Assembly: GCF_023856365.1 (NCBI RefSeq)
Contig: NC_064542.1
Span: forward strand, 10,809,863 to 10,873,862
Direction: 5' to 3'
DNA: 64,000 nt
Origin: Brienomyrus brachyistius
Taxonomy: Eukaryota; Chordata; Actinopteri; Osteoglossiformes; Mormyridae
In this document: positions 56,301-64,000 of the stretch, piece by piece
How the letters are laid out: every line of letters starts with the position of its first letter
How positions within the stretch are numbered: position 1 is the first letter of the stretch
Notes under the pieces: generated by a model
The model's database searches: none
What the model saw: the letters and a program-made list of their open reading frames with translations, nothing else
Told to the model about the DNA's origin: nothing
Translations under genes and position numbers: made by a program

Positions 56301-56961
56301 GTAAATAGTCACTGTGTGTGACTGGATATATATGTATATGTATATATGTTTTTAGGGGTCTAGTGACAGGGCAGTGGAGAGCAGGTGACTTAGCAGCTTT
56401 AATGCGTGCTGCCTGCACTGCGCAGCGTGACAGCAGTGGGCCGCTGCCATTACCTTTGTGCCTGCAGGCAGCATAGGCCGTACATTATTAATGTGCGCTA
56501 TGGCGTCCGTGTCTCCGTCTCGATAACAGAGCTCACCGCCCACCCTGCCTTCAAAGGCCCAGCGTTACGCATCCGCGGGCTCCGAGATCCTCGTTCTGGA
56601 GCGGGGAGCTGGACAGCAGAGACGTCAGAGAGCCAGGCTAGATTTGGGTTGGGTGGGGGGGGGGAGACTGCACTGGGGATGTACTGGGAGCAGGGTTCTG
56701 CGACAGAGGTGGGTGGTCTGGATAATGGTGTCGGAGCTTGAGAGCTGTGCTGGACAGTGGGGGAGCAGGTTTAATGGCGTGACAGGGAGCCCGACGGAGG
56801 GGACGCGGATCTGGGTGAGGAGAAGCCTAATCAGGAAAGGCACGGTGGGACATTAAGGAGGATGCAGGAAAGACACAGCGGGACGTTAAGGACGATACAG
56901 ACACTCTTATCTCTCTTACCCAGACGCTGAGCTGCAGCAAACTGCGTACGCTGGTCTGCAC

Positions 56962-57130
56962 ACACACACACACACACACACTCACACGTACACACACACT
57001 CACACATACACACACACACACGTTTGCCTCTATGTGTGGGGACTCCTAATTGATTTTTAATTGTAATGCAATTGACGATTCATAAAGACAAACCTCCAAA
57101 ACTTGAAAAAATAGACTGAAAAGTTTTTTT
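56962..57130. repeat. (CA)n with a third GGGGACC repeat fragment
   Basis: CA runs to about 57020 are followed by tgcctctatgtgtggggact, aligned in position with the start of the copies at 5404 and 31901. The remainder is more diverged. Confidence 0.55.
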
Positions 57131-60100
57131 TTATTTTGTGATGGAAAGAAAGTTGGAAATTTTGTGGCGAGTTCCAAGGAAGATCTGTTTTCAGTTTTCT
57201 TTTTTTTTTTTAGGTGGGGTATTTAAAAACCTTCACGGCAAACGGCGAATAACAAAAACGCACAGAAATACCCGCAACATTTTGCGATGAGGGCATTTAT
57301 CAGGTGGATGCTAGGTACTGTCTGTTACATGTACTCCGTGAAAGTATGAGAGCCTGGTCTCCAGCATCATCTTCTGAAGTGCTCAGAGGAGTCGGCACCT
57401 ACACCCCATCTGTGTCGCGCGGCCAGATTCTTAAATGGAGTGATACAGTGTCCCTGCCGTAGCCTTCGTGATCCCAGCAGATAATGTATTCCTCACAGAA
57501 TGGTGAAAAGCCCCCGTTGGCTTTCATTATGCCTTTGGGTGGACTTCGCAGAGAACAGCTCTCCCTTTCCGACTCCCTGCAGCTGGGGACGCCCTCTCTG
57601 CCCTGTGAGACCAGGTTCCAGTGCCTCGCTTTTGAGACGCTTCCGGTTGATTAGTTATGTTCGAAGGGGAGTCGCACGCGACTGAAAATTTCGGTTAAGC
57701 AAGCCAGACGGTGATTGGGCGGTTTTGCTTTAAGTAGCCATATTTTCTGTGGTAAGTCTGCAGGCGCGGTGAGTGCCTTCAGTCATCTGTGGGTACTGGA
57801 GAGAGAGAGAAATCCATCCGTGAGTTTGGCATCGGTGGCTGTTAGCAGTAAAGATTCCAGTATAACTATTATAATCCCAAATAAAAATTATTCCCAGTTT
57901 CGACACTATCAATGATTAAACTGAATCTATGGTCAGAGTTTCTGTTTCTGCGTGTAGTAAACAAGCAGCCCTTGAGTTTTGTAGGTCTGTTAGTGACAAA
58001 AGACAGGCGTCTGTCTCTTTGTCTTCGTCTGAATTTTATGGATGAATTTGTGGTGCCCAAATGAAACCCTTCTCTCACATTTTCTCAATTAGACCAGTTC
58101 TCCGCAGAACACTAGACCACTGCTGCTGCTGTTCTGCGTTTCTTTAGCCTGCGTGAAAGTCTGGTGGCGGAATGCTGGAGTGCCGGATGCGATGTGAAAG
58201 CTTGATGGTCACGTCTGTGGCCCCGGTATGAGCTCCCGGCAGTCACATGGGTTCGGGGGCCTTTCACGAGTGCTGACCCCCGTCCGCCGAGAGCACGGTT
58301 CAAACGCGGAGGTCTGTAATTTACTCATGAAAACCATTAGCCCTTGGGGGAGGCCGGACGCACTCAGCCCTGAGTGCGAACCTGGCGACGTGCTTCCAAA
58401 CCGCTGTCCTTGTACTCGACCCGCCTCCCAGCGCGTTACGTGTCCAAGGAAGACCTGCACATTACATGCGAGAGGAGGAGGACTCGTTTGCGGTAAGTAT
58501 GCTTAAGTCGACAGAGTCTGGTGCCGTGACATCAGAGCGGGATGAAAATAAGCAGCCCTCCTTCCGAACGCGATCGGTGTCTCATGTGAACACCCACGTG
58601 GAGCACCGCCGCTCCAGCTTCTCGCCAAAGTGTGGACGTAGGCTGCCGGGCTATAAGGAAAGAAGTGATAATTAATTTGAGTCTCGGTTTGATAACTATC
58701 CAGCGTTAATCTGCTGCGGAAAAGCTTCTGAAGCAGAGAAGCAGAGGGAAGGGGGGGAAGGGGGGGGGGCAACACTATCACACTTGGGTACACCCGGGTG
58801 AGCACACTCGCACTGGCGTCTAAACGGACCAGGCGCTCGCACGCACACACACACACGCACAGAGCTGGGCACACACAAACCGATTAAGCACAAATCAATG
58901 GCAGGGCTCATGTGGGAGAGAGATTTCACCCCGGGTTCCTGTTAAGGCCTTACGCAGGCGGCGAAGGCTCGAGGGAGTGTTATTACCAGGGTGATGGTTG
59001 ATAAGACGCTCGTTCCTCCACGGTGCGTCCCGGGGGACGGGTGCATCGCGCAGCCATGGAAACGGCAAGACTAGGTGTTACGCTATAATTGGGCCAGCGC
59101 TTTTAACAGCACAGCCGCGCAGGCAGGTATGCAGGCGTCTCTAAATGAGAAACGATGGCGCGACCGGCAGCCCAGCGCCGCACTTTCACCTGTCCTGTTC
59201 GACGCGTGTTTTTGTTTCTACGTTTTTTTTAACCACCCCCCCCCCAGGGAAACAAGAAGATAAATGGGGCTGGGAAAAATGTACTAATAGAAAATCTGAA
59301 TTCGTAAATAGAGGAACAAGACTTTCATGTTGGGAGTGTCGCGTAAAGCTGTGTTTTTTTGTGGGAACCCTGTGATCCATTAGAGTTAAAAATGGCGGAC
59401 GGTTAGATGCACTCGGGTGGGCGCTAACAGGGATGCTTCCTGTATCTTTATCCCGTATCCTGCCGAGAATGAGGAAGGGCATCTTGCGGCCAGTCAGCCC
59501 CGAGCTGTTGACAGATGAGTCTCTGGATTTGGTCTCCATGTCCCCCGTCTGGGTGTCGCTCCTCTGCAGGCTCATACCTGCCCATTTCTCTCTCCGTTTA
59601 TGGGATGTTTGTCACAGCAGGCCTGTTCGGAACGTCACACCGGGAACAAGCGGGCGTCCGCACGCATGCCCCTTATAGCTGTCCCGGTTTCGGTGTCAGC
59701 CCAGAAGCTTCCAGCTCGTCATTTCCGAAGGACGGTCAGAGAGTCATGGCTCGGGTGGGTGTGGGATCGGGCCCCGTGACTGATGCCCACTCGTGTACCG
59801 ATGCCAGTTCGCTGCGGCGTGAGGATGCTGCTGCCCATCAGGTCGCCTAGCAAGCTGACTTCAGCTCTCCCTGCAGGCCTAAGTTTAGTGTGAGATGAGG
59901 GTTCATGGCGTGAGACATTCGGAGCGGTTTCTCTCATGGGTTTTGTTTTATGCTTTCTTTATCTTTCCATTTATACAGAACATGAAAAGTAATCCAAGAC
60001 CCGCTCATTGGGAAGAGGGAAAATAAGCCTATAGGTTTCCAAATAATGGCAGTATATATGAGTGCGCGTTCTGTGTGACGAGTGCTAGGGGACAAAGGAG

Positions 60101-60960
60101 TGATTGTACGTGTGGCTGCAAGGGTGAAAGGTCAGGCGAGTGTGCTGCGCGCTGCGCGTGTGCCCGTGCGTGTGTGCCCGTGCGTGTGTGCCCGATGGTG
60201 TATTTGAGATCCCTCCATCTCCGTGCGACTCCATCTCTGCAGCTCGACGGTGTCTGTCTGAAATTAATTGCATCTCGGAGAAGCTGATTCTTGCGCGGAG
60301 GCCAAGTTTGGGTCTTGCTGTGGGGGAGCCATTTAAAATTCTGCCTCCCATGTGGCTCCTGGTTTCAGCTTAATGACCCCCCCCCCCCTTTTTCCTTCCC
60401 TCTCCTTTCGTAATCTCGTTTCTCCCTCCGCTGAGCTCGGTGAGACCCCCCCGTCCCCACCCCACCCCCTCCCCTGCCCCCCCCCCATCCACAGAGACCC
60501 CCCCAGCCCCTGCTCACTGCAGTGGAAGACCCCCCTTCTCCACCCTATCACCCACCACAGCTCTATCCCCCCCCCCGTCTGACTCAGTGCCGCATTGCCA
60601 CACCACACCTTACCTGGCACTTAACAGTTAAGCATCACCATGGAGTGAAGGGGCGCCCCAGTCCTTAGGATCTGGGGAAAAATGGAGTACAAGCTTGAGG
60701 GGAAGTAACGTGTCCCCAAGCAATGTTTCCAGAGCACACTGTTCCTCTAGAAGAACTGCAGATGTGCACAAGTAGGCTTGTAGACATGCCTTCCCTCATG
60801 GATGCATGGGCACATGGGCGTGAATAATTGCCCACAAACACATTCAAATAGACTTGCTCATGCTCATGCTTTCCCACATGCATACTCAGTAAACTGGAAG
60901 CCCAAAAAGTGGGCTGAGGAGAACAACACAGCAGAGGTGGGACAGGAGACAGAGATGTAG

Positions 60961-61650
60961 CAGGGAAGCAGAGAGACAGGCAGAGCTCTCTGTTTGGGAA
61001 GCAGAGAGACAGGCAGAGCTCTCTGGGAAGCAGAGAGACAGGCAGAGTTCTCTGTTTGGGAAGCAGAGAGACAGGCAGAGCTCTCTGGGAAGCAGAGAGA
61101 CGGAGGCAGAGCTCTCTGTTTGGGAAGCAGAGAGACAGGCAGAGCTCTCTGTTTGGGAAGCAGAGAGACAGGCAGAGCTCTCTGGGAAGCAGAGAGACGG
61201 AGGCAGAGCTCTCTGGGAAGCAGAAAGACGGAGGCAGAGCTCTCTGGGAAGCAAGAGATGGAGGCAGAGCTCTCTGTTTGGGAAGCAGAGAGACAGGCAG
61301 AGCTCTCTGGGAAGCAGAGAGATGGAGGCAGAGCTCTCTGTTTGGGAAGCAGAGAGACGGAGGCAGAGCTCTCTGTTTGTGAGGTAGAGACGGAGGCAGA
61401 TCTCTCTGTTTGAGAAGCAGAGAGACAGATCTCTGTGTTTAGGAGACACAAAGGCAGTGCTCTGTGTTTGGGAGGTAAGGCCAGAGAGGCAGAGCTCTGT
61501 GTTTGGGAGGTAAGGCCAGAGAGGCAGAGCTCTGTGTTTGGGAAGCAGAGAGACAGAGGCAGAGCTCTGTGTTTGGGAGGTACAGACAGATAGAGGCAGA
61601 GCTCTGGGTTTGGGAAGTAAAGTCAGAGAGGCAGAGCTCTGGGTTTAGAG
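60961..61650. repeat. Purine-rich minisatellite, units of about 27-37 bp
   Basis: Units such as gggaagcagagagacaggca followed by gagctctct, with an optional gtttg insert and a gacggagg variant. Most units contain GAGCTC. The 187-195 codon frames here are repeat artefacts. Confidence 0.92.
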
Positions 61651-61978
61651 GTTAGAGTGAAATGTACAGCTCCTTGTTTATGAATTAGAAAACGAGGCAA
61701 AGCTGGGGGTCAAAGCTCTGTGTCTGCAGTCTCCGGGAATTGGCAGAGGAGATGGGCTCCTTTGGGACCAGTGCCGGCAGGAGAGGTGTGGTGAATGAGC
61801 CGCGGGGGGCACAGCGCAGCACAGGCCTGTGCTCCTGGAGCCTCGTGGGGGCTGCCGGCCATCTGGCCCAAGTGGGGCGAGCCAACGCTCTCCTGTCACC
61901 TGCGCCTGGCGGAGTGCGAGCTTCCTGAGCAAGACGGAAACACCTCAGCGCTCGGCTATATCCCCGCGCCATGGAAGC

Positions 61979-62245
61979 AAGGGAATGGGAGAGAGAGCGA
62001 GACAGAGGGAGAGAGACAGAGAGAGAGAGACAGAGAGAGAAGGCGAGAGTGAGAGAGAGCAAGACAGAGAGAGGGAGTGAGAGACAGGGAATGAGAGAAA
62101 GAGAGGGAGAGACAAGGAGAGAGAGACAGAGGGAGAGAGAAAGCAAGGGAGAGAGAAAACGAGGGAGAGATATGGGGAGAGACAGAGAGGGGGAAAGAGA
62201 GGGATGGACAGAGAGAGAGATAGGAAGAGAGAGAGAAAGAGTGTT
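61979..62245. repeat. (GA)n-rich tract
   Basis: Degenerate gagagagacagaga sequence, strand-asymmetric (purines on the plus strand). It makes charged-only and Leu/Ser-only spurious frames. Confidence 0.93.
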
Positions 62246-64000
62246 TTGTGTTTTGTTTTCTTTCCTGATATCTTTGGGTGTGTTCTTTTTCTGGACAATG
62301 TCATGAAAAATGCGATCCCCAAAAATGTGAATGTTAACCCAAAAATAACTACAGCATGAAAAATAAACAGTAATGCCAAAATAAGGGTTGAGATTGAGCT
62401 GGCCTTATGTTCAGTACCGTCGCTCTGTACCCCCCCCCCATGTCCCCTGATTGGTGCTGTCCAATTCTCACCAGGGCCCCTCCCTCAGGGTACCGACTGT
62501 GAATAAAGGTCACAGAGCCGGTTTGCCTCCCCGTAGAGTGTCACCTTCCTGACGTCCTTCTCCGGTCAATAGAAAGAGCAGTGGTGTGGGGGTTGGCACA
62601 GGGGCGTCAATGCGGGGTCAATATCTTCTCGCTGTGCTGTGAGCCTCTGCGGCAAGCCCAAGATGGCAGCCGGCAGCATCCCCCATGGGCCATTGCGGCT
62701 CCGTGACACTGCACTCCACTCATCTGGACCATCTGCCCTGCGGCCTGGCGCCCGTGTCCGTGATCTGTGGGGCGCTGTTGGTCCTGACAGGCCGAATCGC
62801 GTGGGTCCTGTACACCAAGAGGCCGGCATGCAGATGGGCCGTTCGCGGGTCTCGCTCGAGGTGAGGAGTGTCCCTGTAATCATCATTAACGCGCCACAAT
62901 GGCTGTGTGACAGACGCTATTAGCAACAACGTGGCTTTGCTGACCTTGTTGACTGAAGGAGGTCATGGAGTCTCATTAAAGGGAGGTGGAAGATGGCCCA
63001 GTGGCTCCCCGGGGCCAATCACTAAGATGCTCTCCCTGCTCTGGCCTAATCAGGGGGTGGGGCCAACCCTTGCCACACCCCAGTTAGCCGGCATAGTCGT
63101 GCAGCCTCACGCATGCACTTTAAATGTTCCTGTGATCACATGCATCTACATGCCTGTTCTCCACACATATGCAACACTCGAACAACTACACGCACTCACC
63201 CACAACACCTCAGCATAGTCAGACTCGCAGGCGTACACCGAAAGCTGCTGGCAGACGCGCCGGACTCCTCGCACACCGGGGGCATCACAGCCGACGCACC
63301 TCACACGCAAGCCGTAATATGAAACGTGCGTTTTTAAAGTGTGGACAAGCCCAGGCAGGAGAGCTGGCGTGTACATGGGACGCACACATACGAGCTCGCA
63401 CGCAAGCACATGCGGGGGGGGGGGGGGCGGTATGTGCGTGGCTCGGGGGCAGCCAGGCACTGAGTCAGTTGTCCGCAGAGGCCTGGGGGAGGGGGAGGCG
63501 GAGGCCGTGAGCCTCGGCACATTTCCGCGCTGTTTTCACTTCAGTGGTTCAGTCACCAAGCATGCCTATTAAATCACGGGCCCCATTCGAACAAAGACTG
63601 CCAATTACGCCCGGTCTTGCTGCCACCCCCCCCCTCCCCCTTTCTCTCACACTGCCCCCCCCCACCACCCACTGCTCCGGCTGCTGTCCAGCAGGGTAAA
63701 TCTCGGCTGCTTCCTTGACATCCTTGTAGCTCAGCCATTCCTGGCGAATCGGTCGTCCTCACCCCCCCCAGCAGTGTTTCCCCGCTCGCCCTGCTCTACC
63801 GCCTGCCCCCCCACCCCAACTTAACACCCCATGATTCCTCACCCAGCTGACTTTTGCCCCCTCCCTGTGCCCCACTTTCTGTAGATGCTACCGGGCCGGC
63901 CCTCCATCAGGATGCAGAGACGCGCTGAGCTGTGTTGGTGCGTGTGTAATGGCCGGCAGGGGCGGGGGGGGGTCGATACCGTCGATACACACGCAGCGCT

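Larger units (their letters stand above)
53350..64000. other. Intergenic DNA downstream of cxxc5, no recognised gene
   Basis: More than 10 kb with no exon of a family I recognise. In human the next gene after CXXC5 is PSD2; I looked for PSD2-like blocks and found none. CpG-richer patches lie near 55750-56050, 58200-58700 and 59400-59850. Also present are an AT-rich stretch that starts like a Tc1 end (about 54030), a CA microsatellite with a GGGGACC repeat (56962-57130), C-rich tracts (60376-60590, 63625-63835), a purine-rich minisatellite (60961-61650) and a (GA)n tract. A possible exon at 62663-62860 is treated under findings. Confidence 0.5.

Noticed and set aside
60864..61451. Minus frames of 187-195 codons rich in ELCL and SASQ
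   Set aside because: They are products of the purine-rich minisatellite, open in several frames at once.
61945..62379. Leu/Ser-rich minus frame resembling a membrane protein
   Set aside because: Complement of a (GA)n tract; the apparent hydrophobicity is compositional.
53350..64000. psd2, expected after cxxc5 from human gene order
   Set aside because: I found no Sec7, PH or N-terminal PSD2-like block in any frame. It may lie to the right of the window.

Overview
The window is animal nuclear DNA, almost certainly from a ray-finned (teleost) fish. Evidence: split genes with vertebrate splice signals, typical vertebrate proteins, CpG-rich promoters, long introns full of (CA)n and minisatellites, and fish-type repeats (a Tc1-like relic, a hAT MITE, foldback MITEs, a tRNA-derived SINE fragment). 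I see no bacterial genes, viral genes or CRISPR arrays. Most long open frames are read-through of tandem repeats or GC-rich sequence and are not genes.

Four genes are supported exon by exon. (1) A calcineurin catalytic subunit (ppp3ca-like), minus strand, has six coding exons from 20173 down to 2498, giving residues 1-257; the rest lies left of the window. (2) ube2d2, plus strand, has seven coding exons (22656-26744) and encodes a 147-aa E2 that matches human UBE2D2 as I remember it. (3) cisd1 (mitoNEET), plus strand, has three exons (28497-33743) and encodes 119 aa. (4) cxxc5, plus strand, has a main coding exon (46105-46833) and a terminal exon (52484-52528). Its main exon, as given, carries about three one-base insertions that break the frame.

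Layout: 1-2497, calcineurin intron; 2498-20173, calcineurin exons and introns with two large minisatellites; 20180-22300, AT-rich spacer between two divergent genes; 22300-27530, ube2d2; 27530-28400, spacer; 28400-34190, cisd1 with three intronic transposon-type insertions; 34190-44700, gene-poor DNA with scattered CpG-rich patches; 44700-53090, cxxc5 with its presumed CpG-island promoter, a foldback element, a 36-bp minisatellite and a conserved-looking 3' end; 53090-64000, repeat-rich DNA with no recognised gene.

The genes do not form a pathway operon. Their grouping is evolutionary. PPP3C, UBE2D, CISD and CXXC4/5 family members are also linked, one of each, on human 4q24 (PPP3CA, UBE2D3, CISD2, CXXC4). 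This window carries the sister set, with UBE2D2 and CXXC5 (human 5q31) together with CISD1-type and PPP3CA-type genes that human 5q31 lacks. The main leads are this quartet, the disrupted cxxc5 frame, and the two calcineurin-intron minisatellites whose units each carry a 5' splice-site match on the transcribed strand.
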